64,000 nt of DNA from Luteococcus sp048595755 (lineage in GTDB: Bacteria; Actinomycetota; Actinomycetes; Propionibacteriales; Propionibacteriaceae): positions 372,001-436,000 of the forward strand of contig NZ_CP184360.1 in the NCBI RefSeq assembly GCF_048595755.1. Reading direction: 5' to 3'. A model generated the notes under the pieces. The model worked only from the letters and a program-made list of their open reading frames with translations. It did no database searches and was not told the DNA's origin. The position numbers were made by a program, and so were the translations under genes. Numbering within the stretch: the stretch's first letter is position 1; every line of letters begins with the position of its first letter. Below are positions 51,632-60,880 of the stretch, piece by piece.

Positions 51632-53050
51632 ATGTCCTTCTCCATGCACACTTGGCGCGTGGCGATCAGCTCCTTCGACATGTTCAAGATCGGCATCGGG
51701 CCGTCGAGTTCCCACACCGTGGGGCCGATGCGCGCTGCCGCAACCTTCACCGGCGGCCTGGTCCGCGACGGGCTGGCCCAGCGCACCACCAGGGTGCAGG
51801 CCCAACTGTTCGGCTCGCTGGGCGCCACCGGCCACGGCCACGGCTCCAAGCCCGCGGTGGTCCTGGGCCTGGAGGGTGCACTGCCCGAAAGCGTCGACAC
51901 CCATCAGGCGCCGGTGCGCACCGCCGAGGTGGAACGGACTCGCCGCATCCGGCTGGGCTCCCCCGAGGGCCCCGAGATCGACTTCGATCCAGCCGAGGAC
52001 CTGGTGATGCATCGCACCCGTCGGCTCGACTTCCACACCAACGGCATGGTCTTCACCGCCTGGGAAGGTGACCAGGTGTTGCAGGAGCGCACCTTCTACT
52101 CCATCGGCGGTGGTTTCGTCCTGGAGGACGACGGTTCCGGCAGCCCGCGCATCACGCGGGACACCACCCGGGTGCCCTTCGACTACCGTTCCGGCGCGGA
52201 GCTGCTGGCCCATTGTCGCGACCACCGGCTGCGCATCCCCGAGGTGCAGATGGCCAATGAACTCGCCCTGGGCCGCACCGAGCAGGAGGTGCGCGACGGT
52301 CTGCTTCGCATCTGGCAGGTGATGGACGGCTGCATTGCACAGGGTTGCGCCACCTCGGGCGTGCTGCCGGGTGGGTTGAAGGTGCGGCGGCGCGCCCACC
52401 GGCTCTACCTTGACCTCACGGCACGCAGCAAGCAGCCACCGGGCCCCACCGACCCGCTCGCGGCGATGGACTGGCTCACGCTGTGGGCCCTGGCGGTCAA
52501 CGAGGAGAACGCGGCCGGTGGCCGGGTGGTGACCGCCCCGACCAATGGCGCGGCCGGGATCATCCCCTCGGTGCTGAAGTATGTGATGACCTTCATGCCC
52601 GGGGCTTGCGACGAGACGGTGGTCGACTTCCTGCTGACCGCGGGAGCGATCGGCGGCATCTACCAGCAGAGCGCCTCGATCTCCGGCGCCGAGGTGGGCT
52701 GCCAGGGGGAGGTGGGCGTGGCCGGGTCGATGGCCTCCGCCGGGCTGTGCCAGGTGCTGGGCGGCAGCCCGCAGCAGGTGAGCAATGCCGCCGAGATCGG
52801 TCTGGAGCACCATCTGGGACTGACCTGTGACCCTGTGGGTGGGCTGGTGCAGATCCCCTGCATCGAGCGCAATGCCATGGCCAGCGTGCAGGCGATCACC
52901 GCAGGCAGGCTGGCGCTGCAGGGCGACGGCCAGCAGATCGTCAGCCTCGACCAGGTGATCAAGACGATGATGCAGACCGGGGCCGACATGAAGACCAAGT
53001 ACAAGGAGACCGCCCGGGGCGGGCTGGCCGTCAACATCGTGGAGTGCTGA
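51632..53050 (+). CDS. sdaA: L-serine dehydratase, iron-sulfur, single chain
   Basis: 472 aa fused alpha/beta [4Fe-4S] L-serine ammonia-lyase (serine to pyruvate + NH3). The N-terminal beta-like domain begins ISSFDMFKIGIGPSSSHTVG. The C-terminal catalytic domain has the Cys residues for the cluster: GAEVGCQGEVGVA, TCDPVGGLVQIPCIERNA, and NEENAAGGRVVTAPTNGAAG. It is normal length. ATG at 51632 or 51644 could both start translation. It sits divergent from tdh-kbl with GlyA 8 kb downstream; pyruvate formed can feed the propionate pathway. Confidence 0.95.
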   Translation: MSFSMHTWRVAISSFDMFKIGIGPSSSHTVGPMRAAATFTGGLVRDGLAQRTTRVQAQLFGSLGATGHGHGSKPAVVLGLEGALPESVDTHQAPVRTAEVERTRRIRLGSPEGPEIDFDPAEDLVMHRTRRLDFHTNGMVFTAWEGDQVLQERTFYSIGGGFVLEDDGSGSPRITRDTTRVPFDYRSGAELLAHCRDHRLRIPEVQMANELALGRTEQEVRDGLLRIWQVMDGCIAQGCATSGVLPGGLKVRRRAHRLYLDLTARSKQPPGPTDPLAAMDWLTLWALAVNEENAAGGRVVTAPTNGAAGIIPSVLKYVMTFMPGACDETVVDFLLTAGAIGGIYQQSASISGAEVGCQGEVGVAGSMASAGLCQVLGGSPQQVSNAAEIGLEHHLGLTCDPVGGLVQIPCIERNAMASVQAITAGRLALQGDGQQIVSLDQVIKTMMQTGADMKTKYKETARGGLAVNIVEC

Positions 53051-53244
53051 GGGCCCCGTTCGTTCACGATTTGGTAACAGCGAACACGAATGCCCTAGTC
53101 AGCGGTTGCCGAAAAGGTTAACCCCGGGGGTCGGCTGTTGACTGTGACCCCAGGTGTGCCAGTCTTGCCGAGTGGACAGAGTGAGTCCACGGATTCCACT
53201 ACGGATCGTCGGGCACGTACCTGCCCGTGGAAAGGAAGTGTGGC

Positions 53245-54357
53245 ATGGCCACCGTCAGTTTCAACGATGCCTCGCGCGTCTACCCGGGCGCTGATCGCCC
53301 CGCCGTCAACAAGCTGAACCTCGAGATCGGCGACGGCGAGTTCATGGTCCTTGTCGGCCCCTCCGGCTGTGGCAAGTCCACCAGCCTGCGCATGCTGGCC
53401 GGCTTGGAAGAGGTCAACGCCGGCAGCATCCACATCGGTGACCGCGACGTCACCGACCTGCCGCCCAAGGACCGTGACATCGCCATGGTCTTCCAGAACT
53501 ACGCCCTGTACCCGCACATGACGGTCGCGGACAACATGGGCTTCGCGCTCAAGATGCAGAACGTTCCCAAGGAGGAGCGTCAGCAGCGCGTCCAGGAGGC
53601 CGCCAAGCTGCTCGGCCTGGAGGACTTCCTGTCCCGCAAGCCGAAGGCCCTGTCCGGTGGTCAGCGCCAGCGCGTCGCCATGGGCCGCGCCATCGTCCGC
53701 AACCCGCAGGTCTTCCTGATGGACGAGCCGCTGTCGAACCTCGACGCCAAGCTGCGCGTGCAGACCCGTACCCAGATCGCGGCCCTGCAGTCCCGTCTGG
53801 GCGTCACCACCGTCTACGTGACCCACGACCAGGTGGAGGCCATGACGATGGGCGACCGCGTGGCCGTGATGAAGGACGGCGTGCTGCAGCAGGTGGACAG
53901 CCCGCTGGCGCTCTACGACACCCCGGCCAACCTCTTCGTCGCCGGCTTCATCGGCTCCCCGGCCATGAACCTGATCCCGGCCAGCGTCGTCGACGGTGGC
54001 GTGCAGGTGGGCGACTACGTCGTGCCGGTCCCCCGCGAGGTGCTGGCCAAGGCTCCCAACGAGCGCGACCTGACCATCGGCATCCGTCCCGAGACCTTCT
54101 CGATCGCCAACGACGACAACGGCATTCCGGTCGACGTAGCCGTGGTCGAGGAGCTGGGCGCCGACGGCTACATCTACGGCACCCTGGCCGGCCTGCCCGA
54201 CGACCAGAAGCTCACCGCGCCCCAGATCGTGGCCCGCATCAGCGGCCGCGTCCAGCCGCAGCGCGGCGCCACGGTCCGTCTGGCCGTCTCGCCCAACGAT
54301 GTGCACGTCTTCAGCAATGAGACCCAGCAGCGCATCTCGGGTGGCACCAACCGCTGA
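53245..54357 (+). CDS. Sugar ABC transporter ATPase, UgpC/MsmK type
   Basis: 370 aa ATPase of the MalK/UgpC/MsmK family. Walker A GPSGCGKST (residue 37), signature LSGGQRQR, Walker B FLMDEPLSNLDAKLR, H-loop VTHDQVEAM, and a C-terminal OB/TOBE regulatory domain (DLTIGIRPETFSI). No permease or binding-protein gene is adjacent, so it probably serves several sugar importers, as MsmK/MsiK do. ATG at 53245 has AAAGGAAG about 7 nt upstream. Codon choice is very biased, suggesting high expression. A 16-bp terminator follows. Confidence 0.93.
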   Translation: MATVSFNDASRVYPGADRPAVNKLNLEIGDGEFMVLVGPSGCGKSTSLRMLAGLEEVNAGSIHIGDRDVTDLPPKDRDIAMVFQNYALYPHMTVADNMGFALKMQNVPKEERQQRVQEAAKLLGLEDFLSRKPKALSGGQRQRVAMGRAIVRNPQVFLMDEPLSNLDAKLRVQTRTQIAALQSRLGVTTVYVTHDQVEAMTMGDRVAVMKDGVLQQVDSPLALYDTPANLFVAGFIGSPAMNLIPASVVDGGVQVGDYVVPVPREVLAKAPNERDLTIGIRPETFSIANDDNGIPVDVAVVEELGADGYIYGTLAGLPDDQKLTAPQIVARISGRVQPQRGATVRLAVSPNDVHVFSNETQQRISGGTNR

Positions 54358-54372
54358 TCCCAGCACCCCGAC

Positions 54373-54407
54373 GACGTGGGCCCTCGCCTCTGGCGGGGGC
54401 CCACGTC
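54373..54407 (+). terminator. Terminator after UgpC/MsmK-type gene
   Basis: 16-bp stem GACGTGGGCCCTCGCC / GGCGGGGGCCCACGTC (one G-U) with TCT loop. Confidence 0.85.
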
Positions 54408-54534
54408 CGTGCTCCCGGGATCACTCGCCCGGTCCGTCGGGCATGGCGGACTTCTGTGTGATCGATCGCTTCCCTGCAAGGCATGCTCGACGGGCACATC
54501 GTGGACAATTCATCGGTCCTTGGCTGAGGGTGCC

Positions 54535-54540
54535 TAGGCT
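54535..54540 (+). promoter_or_regulatory. -10 hexamer TAGGCT for metB-like gene, leaderless
   Basis: TAGGCT, CGAAGGC, then the ATG at 54548. AAGG is too close to act as a normal leader site. Confidence 0.55.
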
Positions 54541-54547
54541 CGAAGGC

Positions 54548-55732
54548 ATGACCGAGCCCGAAGCCACCTCCACCTCCCCCAGCCAGCAGACCCGTGGGCT
54601 GCGCACCGGACTGGACCGTGACCCGGCCAAGCAGTCCGTGGTGCCCCCGATCCACATGTCCACCAACTACACCTTCCGGGGGCTGGATGGCCGCGGAGAG
54701 TTCGACTACTCCCGCAGCGGCAACCCCACCAGGGCGTTGTTGGCGGAGGCGCTGGCCACCCTGGAGGGCGGCGCCGACGCCGTGGTCACCGCCAGCGGCA
54801 TGGCGGCGGTCACCCTGGTCGTCAACACCTTCGTGCCGGCCGGCGGCCGCGTCGTGGCGCCGCACGACTGCTATGGCGGCAGCTGGCGCCAGCTGCAGTG
54901 GCTGGCCGACAAGGGCGCCCTGAGCGTCGACTTCGTCGACCTGACCGATCCCGAGCAGGCTCGCCGGGCCCTGCAGTCGCCGGCGTCACTGGTACTGCTG
55001 GAGAGCCCCTCCAACCCCTTGCTGCGGCTGACCGACATCGCATCCGTCAGCGCCTGGGCCCACGAGGCCGGGGCCGTGGTGGCAGTGGACAACACCTTCT
55101 GTTCCCCCGCCCTGCAGCGCCCACTGGAGCTGGGGGCCGACGTGGTGCTGCACTCCACCACGAAGTTCATCAACGGGCACTCCGACGTCGTGGGTGGCGC
55201 GGTGATCGCCGCCAGCGCGGCCCATGCCGAGGAGCTGGCGGGCTGGGCCAACTGCCTGGGCCTGACTGGCGGAGCCCTGGACTCCTATCTGACCCTGCGT
55301 GGTCTGCGAACCCTGGACGCCCGGGTGCGCGTCCACTGGGAGAACACCCAGCAGATCCTTGACCTGCTGCGGGAGCACCCCGCCGTCACCGCCGTGCACC
55401 ACCCCAGCCTGCCCACCCATCCGGGGCACGCGCTGGCCCGTCGCCAGCAGCCCGGCGGTTTCGGATCGCTGCTCAGCTTCGAACTGGCCGGCGGCATCGA
55501 CGCCGTGCGCCGCTTCTGCGACGGGCTGCAGCTGCTGCTGCTCGCGGAAAGCCTGGGCGGCATCGAGAGCCTGGTGTGCCACCCGGCGTCGATGACCCAC
55601 GCCTCGATGCCGCCCCACGTCCAGCAGGCCGCAGGCATCACCCAGGGCCTGCTGCGGATGAGCGTGGGCATCGAGGGCGGGGACGACCTGGTGGCCGACG
55701 TGCGGGCAGCCCTGGACCGCGCCGCCCAGTGA
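54548..55732 (+). CDS. metB: Cystathionine gamma-synthase (Cys/Met metabolism PLP enzyme)
   Basis: 394 aa PLP enzyme of the cystathionine gamma-synthase/lyase family. Motifs: SVVPPIHMSTNYTF, FDYSRSGNPTRALLAEALAT, TASGMAAVTLVVN, the AVVAVDNTFCSPALQRPLEL signature and the PLP lysine in LHSTTKFINGHSDV near residue 205. By sequence it could be synthase (O-succinylhomoserine + cysteine) or lyase; QQPGGFGSLLSFEL and CHPASMTHA fit synthase-type members. It stands alone with a TAGGCT box 7 nt upstream. It connects to cysS and sdaA through cysteine/serine metabolism. Confidence 0.88.
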   Translation: MTEPEATSTSPSQQTRGLRTGLDRDPAKQSVVPPIHMSTNYTFRGLDGRGEFDYSRSGNPTRALLAEALATLEGGADAVVTASGMAAVTLVVNTFVPAGGRVVAPHDCYGGSWRQLQWLADKGALSVDFVDLTDPEQARRALQSPASLVLLESPSNPLLRLTDIASVSAWAHEAGAVVAVDNTFCSPALQRPLELGADVVLHSTTKFINGHSDVVGGAVIAASAAHAEELAGWANCLGLTGGALDSYLTLRGLRTLDARVRVHWENTQQILDLLREHPAVTAVHHPSLPTHPGHALARRQQPGGFGSLLSFELAGGIDAVRRFCDGLQLLLLAESLGGIESLVCHPASMTHASMPPHVQQAAGITQGLLRMSVGIEGGDDLVADVRAALDRAAQ

Positions 55733-55858
55733 CCTGCTGAGGCGGGCTGTCACGTCGTTGCCGGAAGTTGCCGTCGCAGGATCCACATTTCCGTCGACCA
55801 CAGGGGGAGGCGCCCAGCGCCGCGGCGGCGTGCGACGGATCGGTGGCACTATGGGGAC

Positions 55859-57259
55859 GTGCCTCGTTTCCTCTCCGCCAAGCCCGATGCTCGGCTGATC
55901 CCACTGCCCTGGGGGACCCCGCTGGCCGATTGGCCCGCCGAGCAGCTCGTCGCGCTGCCCCGAGGCATCTCTCGCCACGTGGTCCGCTTCATCCGGGTGG
56001 ACGACCAGGTCTATGCCGCCAAGGAGGTCATCGAGCACCTGGCGATCCACGAGTACCGCATGCTGCACGACCTGATGCGCCTCGACACCCCCGCCGTGGA
56101 ACCCCTGGGAGTGGTCACCGGTCGCATCGGTCCCGATGGCGAACCGCTCGACCCGGTGCTGATCACCCGACACCTGCAGTTCAGCCTCCCCTACCGCAGC
56201 CTGTTCAGCTCGGGCGTGCGGCAGGACACGGTGATGCGGCTGATCGACGCCCTGGTGGTGCTGCTGGCACGCCTGCACCTGCTGGGCTTCCTGTGGGGCG
56301 ACGTCTCACTGTCGAATGTGCTCTTCCGTCGCGACGCCGGCGAGTTCGCCGCCTACCTGGTGGATGCCGAGACCGGTGAACTCCACGACGTGCTCACCAA
56401 GGGACAGCGGGAACACGACCTGCAGATTGCCCGCACCAACCTGTTCGGCGAGTTCTGCGACCTGGAGGCCGGCGGCCTGCTGGACGAGGCCCTCGACCCG
56501 CTGAGCCTGGTGGATGCCATCGAGAACCGCTACCGCGAGCTGTGGACCGAGCTGACCGGCGTGGAGGAGTTCGGCGGCAACGAACTGCACCGCATCGAGT
56601 CGCGGGTGCGTCGGCTCAACGCCCTCGGCTTCGACGTGGCCGAACTCGACATCAGCACCTCGCGCGACGGCACCAAGGTGCGGATCCAGCCCAAGGTGGT
56701 CGACGCCGGCCACCATTCCCGTCGCCTGATGCGCTTGACCGGCCTCGACACCGAGGAGAACCAGGCCCGCAGACTGCTCAATGACCTGGACACCTTCCGG
56801 GCGCGCACCAGCCAGGGGCACGTCGACGAATCCCAGGTGGCCCACCAGTGGCTGACCCAGTGTTTCGAGCCGGTGGTGGACACCATTCCGCCCGAGCTGC
56901 TGAGCAAGCGCGATGCCGCGCAGTTCTTCCACGAGGTGCTCGACTACCGCTGGTACGCCAGTCAGCGCAATGGCTACGAGGTCTCGCACGTCGACGCGGC
57001 GCACGGCTACATCAATGACATCCTGCGCAACCTGCCCGACGAGGCGATCAGCGAGGATGCCATGGAGCAGCTGCCCGAGGGCAACCGGGTGCTGGCCAAC
57101 CCCTTCGACCCGTCACAGGGTTATGCCGACGACACCGCCGAGAACCCCTATGACCCGTGGGAGGACGATCCGGTCACCGACGACGTGGCCCCCTCCCCCT
57201 TCGGCGGCTTCGACATCGAGGCGCTGCGCGCCCGGGCCGAGGCGGAGGGCAAGGGATGA
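55859..57259 (+). CDS. DUF4032 protein (LPS-kinase-like)
   Basis: 466 aa. The N-terminal 260 residues resemble a lipopolysaccharide-kinase/aminoglycoside-phosphotransferase fold (VYAAKEVIEHLAIHEYRML; LGFLWGDVSLSNVLFRRDAG as a kinase-like catalytic loop), and the C-terminal part is the actinobacterial DUF4032 domain with FFHEVLDYRWYASQRNGYEV. A Pro/Asp/Glu-rich tail ends it. No substrate is known. GTG at 55859 is chosen; CACTAT lies 6 nt upstream. Its stop overlaps the start of the following small membrane-protein gene (ATGA). Confidence 0.85.
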   Translation: MPRFLSAKPDARLIPLPWGTPLADWPAEQLVALPRGISRHVVRFIRVDDQVYAAKEVIEHLAIHEYRMLHDLMRLDTPAVEPLGVVTGRIGPDGEPLDPVLITRHLQFSLPYRSLFSSGVRQDTVMRLIDALVVLLARLHLLGFLWGDVSLSNVLFRRDAGEFAAYLVDAETGELHDVLTKGQREHDLQIARTNLFGEFCDLEAGGLLDEALDPLSLVDAIENRYRELWTELTGVEEFGGNELHRIESRVRRLNALGFDVAELDISTSRDGTKVRIQPKVVDAGHHSRRLMRLTGLDTEENQARRLLNDLDTFRARTSQGHVDESQVAHQWLTQCFEPVVDTIPPELLSKRDAAQFFHEVLDYRWYASQRNGYEVSHVDAAHGYINDILRNLPDEAISEDAMEQLPEGNRVLANPFDPSQGYADDTAENPYDPWEDDPVTDDVAPSPFGGFDIEALRARAEAEGKG

Positions 57260-57489
57260 GGACTCCTGCGAGCGAGGGAATGCCCCGCTGGTTCATGCCG
57301 GCCATGATGGCGCTGCTGGGCCTGGTGCCGCTGCTGCTCAGCCGCCGCACCGAATGCCTGCCGTTGGCCGGCGGCCCGGGCACGGGCGAGCAGGTGTGCA
57401 GCACCGGCAGCCCGATCGGGGCCTGGATCTTCGCCGGGCTGTGCTGGTTCTGCGCCTGGTTCCTGTGGGTGGCCCAGAAGCCTTCCTGA
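57256..57489 (+). CDS. Small membrane protein
   Basis: 77 aa with two TM helices (about residues 13-30, MPAMMALLGLVPLLLS, and 55-72, IFAGLCWFCAWFLWVA) flanking a loop with two cysteines (TECLPLAGG, EQVCSTG) that could form an external disulfide. Unknown function. It is coupled to the DUF4032 gene by a 4-nt overlap. Confidence 0.7.
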   Translation: MRTPASEGMPRWFMPAMMALLGLVPLLLSRRTECLPLAGGPGTGEQVCSTGSPIGAWIFAGLCWFCAWFLWVAQKPS

Positions 57490-57528
57490 GGCGGTGTGCG
57501 CCCGGTTCGGCGTCGATGGGCCGTCGCC

Positions 57529-57534
57529 TAGACT
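57529..57534 (+). promoter_or_regulatory. -10 hexamer TAGACT for cysS, leaderless
   Basis: TAGACT, GGCCGG, then the GTG at 57541. Confidence 0.6.
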
Positions 57535-57540
57535 GGCCGG

Positions 57541-59019
57541 GTGAACTTTCGCCTGTATGACAGCGCCACGCGCCAACTGACCGACTTCGAGCCCCTCGAA
57601 CAGGGCAAGGTGTCGATCTACCACTGTGGCCTCACCGTGCAGAGCGCCCCCCATCTGGGCCACATCCGCAAGGAGGTCGTCTTCGACGTGCTGCGTCGCT
57701 GGCTGGCCTTCAGCGGCTACGAGGTGACCATCGTCGCCAATGTGACCGACATCGACGACAAGATCCTGGCCAAGAGCGCCGAGGCGGGCGTCGAGTGGTG
57801 GGCCCACGCCTACCGCTTCGAGAACGAGCTGCACGCCGCGTACAAGTCGCTGGGCTGCCTGCCGCCCACCTACGAGCCGCGCGCCACCGGGCACATCCCC
57901 GAGATGATCGAGCTGATCCAGCAGCTCATCGACAAGGGCCACGCCTACCCCGCACCCGACGAGTCCGGCGACGTCTACTTCGACGTGAAGAGCTGGCCCG
58001 CCTACGGCAGCCTGAGCCACCAGAAGGCCGACGACATGGAGGCCGCCGCCGACTCCGACCCGCGTGGCAAGCGTGACCCGCGCGACTTCGCACTGTGGAA
58101 GGGCTGGAAGCCCGGCGAGCCGGAGACCGCGTCGTGGCCCTCGCCGTGGGGACGCGGCCGCCCCGGCTGGCACATCGAGTGCTCCGCCATGTCCGGCAAG
58201 TACCTGGGCGACGCCTTCGACATCCACGGTGGCGGGCTGGACCTGCGCTTCCCGCACCACGAGAACGAGCTGGCCCAGTCCACCGCGGCCGGCCGCCCCT
58301 TCGCCAAGTACTGGATGCACAACGCGTGGGTGACCATGGCGGGCGAGAAGATGAGCAAGTCGCTGGGCAACACCGCCCTGGTCACCGAGGTGACCAAGCA
58401 GTACAACCCGCGCGCCGTGCGCTTCTTCCTGCTGGCACCGCACTACCGCAGCATGATCGAGTTCTCCCCCGCCGACGAGGAGTCGAAGGGCTCCCTGGTG
58501 GAGGCGGAGAAGGCGATCGAGCGGATCGACTCCTTCCTGGAGCGGGCCGTCCAGACCGGCGTCGAGGCCCCTCGACAAGCTCGGGGAGCAGCGGCCGACC
58601 CCACCACGACGGCCGAGCCTGTCGAGGCCGTTCCCACCGCCTTCCGTGAGGCCATGGACGAAGACCTGGGCACCCCGAAGGCCGTCGCCGCGCTCTTCGA
58701 CGAGATCAGCAAGGGCAACAAGGCGCTGGCCAACAAGGACCTGCCGGCCGCCGCCGCCCACCTCGCCGCGGTGCGCAGCATGTTGGGCGTCTTCGGGCTT
58801 GACCCGGACGCCGACGAGTGGGCGCACCTGGCCTCCGACAAGGGCTCCGACCTGGAGCCCGTCGTCGACGCGCTCGTCCAGAAGCTGCTGGCGCAGCGGG
58901 CCGAGGCCCGCGCCAACAAGGACTGGGCCGCCGCCGACGCGATCCGCGACACCCTGGCCGCCACCGGCCTCAAGATCACCGACACCCCCGAGGGTGCGCG
59001 CTGGGAACTGGAGAACTGA
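57541..59019 (+). CDS. cysS: Cysteinyl-tRNA synthetase with repeat-encoded insertion
   Basis: 492 aa class I synthetase. HIGH-like motif PHLGHIRKEV, zinc-ligand Cys of YHCGLTVQSAPH, HIECSAMSG, HGGGLDLRFPHHENE and KMSKS in GEKMSKSLGN. MshC is excluded by length and by the tRNA-binding C-terminal helical region ending DTLAATGLKITDTPEG. Residues about 341-364 (APRQARGAAADPTTTAEPVE and flank) come from the dispersed palindromic repeat in the linker before the anticodon-binding part. GTG at 57541 follows TAGACT. It lies 1 nt before rlmB, as in many actinobacteria. Confidence 0.95.
   Translation: MNFRLYDSATRQLTDFEPLEQGKVSIYHCGLTVQSAPHLGHIRKEVVFDVLRRWLAFSGYEVTIVANVTDIDDKILAKSAEAGVEWWAHAYRFENELHAAYKSLGCLPPTYEPRATGHIPEMIELIQQLIDKGHAYPAPDESGDVYFDVKSWPAYGSLSHQKADDMEAAADSDPRGKRDPRDFALWKGWKPGEPETASWPSPWGRGRPGWHIECSAMSGKYLGDAFDIHGGGLDLRFPHHENELAQSTAAGRPFAKYWMHNAWVTMAGEKMSKSLGNTALVTEVTKQYNPRAVRFFLLAPHYRSMIEFSPADEESKGSLVEAEKAIERIDSFLERAVQTGVEAPRQARGAAADPTTTAEPVEAVPTAFREAMDEDLGTPKAVAALFDEISKGNKALANKDLPAAAAHLAAVRSMLGVFGLDPDADEWAHLASDKGSDLEPVVDALVQKLLAQRAEARANKDWAAADAIRDTLAATGLKITDTPEGARWELEN
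58569..58629. repeat. Dispersed palindromic repeat inside cysS
   Basis: Arms CCCTCGACAAGCTCGGGGA (58569-58587) and GGCCGAGCCTGTCGAGGCC (58611-58629), inverted, in frame, encoding an Ala/Thr/Pro-rich insert. Confidence 0.9.
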
Positions 59020-59020
59020 C

Positions 59021-59986
59021 ATGGCCGGAAACTCGTCTCGTCGCGGTGCGACCAGCAAGGGCAAGGGCAAGACCGCCGGTTCCGGCGGCCGCCGCCGCAA
59101 GGGCCTCGAGGGCCGTGGCCCGACGCCCAAGGCCGAGGACCGTCCCTACCACAAGGCCTACAAGGGCAATGTGAAGCCGGGCACCACCAAGGAGCAACTG
59201 GCTCGCCGCCAGGGGGGCAACCGCAGCGCCGCGAAGCCGGCAGGCAAGGTGGGCGCCGAGTGGGTCGTGGGCCGCAACCCCGTCTTCGAGGCCCTGCAGG
59301 CCGGGATGCCGGTGAAGAGCCTCTACGTCGCCGAGGGCGCCGAGCGCGATTCCCGACTGGCCGACGTGCTGAAGGTGGCCGCCGAGAACTCGCTGCCCCT
59401 GCTGCAGATCTCCCGCAACGAGCTGGACCGGCTCACCGGTGGGGCCGTCCACCAGGGCTTGGCCCTGCAACTGCCGCACTACGAGTACGCCCATCCCGAC
59501 GACCTGCTCGCGGACTCGCTGGCGGGTGAGACGGCACCGCTGGTGGTCTTCTGCGACGGCATCACCGACCCGCACAACCTGGGCGCCATCATCCGTTCGG
59601 CGGCGGCCTTCGGCGCCAACGGCGTGCTGATCCCCGAGCGGCGCAGCGCGTCGATGACCGCCGTGGCCTGGAAGTCCTCGGCCGGTGCGGCCGCGCGCAT
59701 CCCCGTCGCGATGGCCACCAACCTCAACCGCGCCATCGAGCGCTACCAGAAGGCTGGCTTCACCGTCGTCGGCCTGGCCGGTGAGGGCGACGTCGAGATC
59801 GGTGGGATCCCGGGCGTCGACGGCCCGCTGGTGGTCGTGGTCGGTTCCGAGGGCGACGGACTGGCCCGCCTGACCCGCGAGCGCTGCGACCACCTGGTCA
59901 GCATCCCGATCACCTCGGCCGTCGAGAGCCTCAACGCCTCGGTGGCCACCTCGATCGCGCTCTACGAGATCAGCCGCTGCCGTTGA
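59021..59986 (+). CDS. rlmB: 23S rRNA (guanosine-2'-O)-methyltransferase RlmB
   Basis: 321 aa SpoU/TrmH-family methyltransferase. A basic disordered N-terminus (about 70 residues, Lys/Arg/Gly-rich) precedes the substrate-binding part (WVVGRNPVFEALQAGM) and the knotted SPOUT domain with CDGITDPHNLGAIIRSAAAF, GSEGDGLARLTRERCD and IPITSAVESLNASVAT. It methylates 23S rRNA (G2251-type) in the usual RlmB role. It begins 1 nt after cysS, ATG at 59021. The stop overlaps the start of a methyltransferase gene by one base (TGATG). Confidence 0.93.
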   Translation: MAGNSSRRGATSKGKGKTAGSGGRRRKGLEGRGPTPKAEDRPYHKAYKGNVKPGTTKEQLARRQGGNRSAAKPAGKVGAEWVVGRNPVFEALQAGMPVKSLYVAEGAERDSRLADVLKVAAENSLPLLQISRNELDRLTGGAVHQGLALQLPHYEYAHPDDLLADSLAGETAPLVVFCDGITDPHNLGAIIRSAAAFGANGVLIPERRSASMTAVAWKSSAGAAARIPVAMATNLNRAIERYQKAGFTVVGLAGEGDVEIGGIPGVDGPLVVVVGSEGDGLARLTRERCDHLVSIPITSAVESLNASVATSIALYEISRCR

Positions 59987-60771
59987 TGGAGCACCAGCCG
60001 GTCCCGGACCACGCACGGCGCGCACAGAGCTTCCAGACCATCGGGCAGCAGTACCACCGGTTGCGGCCGGACTACCCCTTCGAGGTGGTCGAGTGGATGC
60101 TGCCGCACAATGCCGCCACGGGCCGCTCCCCACAACGGGTACTGGACCTGGGCGCGGGGTCGGGCAAGCTCAGCGACGTACTGGTGGCGCGCGGGCTGGA
60201 CGTCGTGGCGGTCGATCCCTCGGCCGAGATGCTCGAGGTGCTGCGCAGCAACCATCCCGAGGTGGAGACGCACGTCGCCGCCGCGGAGGCGCTGCCGCTG
60301 CCCGATGACAGCGTGGATGCCGTGGTGGTCGGCCAGGCCTGGCACTGGATGGATCCGCTGATGGCCGGTGCGCAGATCGCCCGGGTGCTGCGGCCGGGCG
60401 GCAGCCTGGCGATGGCCTGGAATGCCGACCAGGCCACCGAAGCGTGGCAGCGCGCCTTCGAAGAGGTGCAGAGCGTGCCCCGCGGCATCGAGTTGAACGC
60501 CTCCCCGGAGCGCGACCCGCACCCGGGTGAGCAGTTCATGCCCTTCGAGACCACGCACGTCGCGTGGCAACGCACCATGACCGGGGACGACTTCCTGGAG
60601 CTGCACAAGACGCACTCGGCCTGGCTGGTGGCCGACCAGGCCACCCGCGACGAACGCGAGGCACGCTGGACGGCCGTGCTGGACCAGGCCGACGCCCACG
60701 GTCCGGTACGCATCGACTACGTCACCGAGGTGTGGCGCACCATGCTTGCCTGGGGCGCCGAGCTGGACTGA
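59986..60771 (+). CDS. Class I SAM-dependent methyltransferase
   Basis: 261 aa methyltransferase. Motif I VLDLGAGSGKLSDVL near residue 46, VVAVDPSAEMLEVL, LPLPDDSVDAVVVGQAWHWM (motif IV region) and ARVLRPGGSLAMAW place it in the ubiE/Methyltransf_11 group. The acceptor is unknown. ATG at 59986 is preferred over TTG at 59983; it overlaps the rlmB stop by one base, so it is the last gene of a cysS-rlmB unit. Confidence 0.88.
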   Translation: MEHQPVPDHARRAQSFQTIGQQYHRLRPDYPFEVVEWMLPHNAATGRSPQRVLDLGAGSGKLSDVLVARGLDVVAVDPSAEMLEVLRSNHPEVETHVAAAEALPLPDDSVDAVVVGQAWHWMDPLMAGAQIARVLRPGGSLAMAWNADQATEAWQRAFEEVQSVPRGIELNASPERDPHPGEQFMPFETTHVAWQRTMTGDDFLELHKTHSAWLVADQATRDEREARWTAVLDQADAHGPVRIDYVTEVWRTMLAWGAELD

Positions 60772-60838
60772 TCCGGCAGCCGCCTGGCCCATACGGGACT
60801 GGTGGATGGTCGGCACCGTGGCGGGCATGCCGAGGCGA

Positions 60839-60844
60839 TAGATT
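60839..60844 (+). promoter_or_regulatory. -10 hexamer TAGATT for glyA
   Basis: TAGATT lies 36 nt before the GTG at 60881; the leader has CAGGAG 5 nt from the start. Confidence 0.5.
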
Positions 60845-60880
60845 GGCCCTGTCCCAGCCGCCTCCCGTTCAGGAGTACCC

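Noticed and set aside
60772..60880. Glycine or THF riboswitch before glyA
   Set aside because: The 109-nt leader region shows no glycine-aptamer or THF-aptamer consensus that I can recognise and the likely 5' leader is only about 30 nt.
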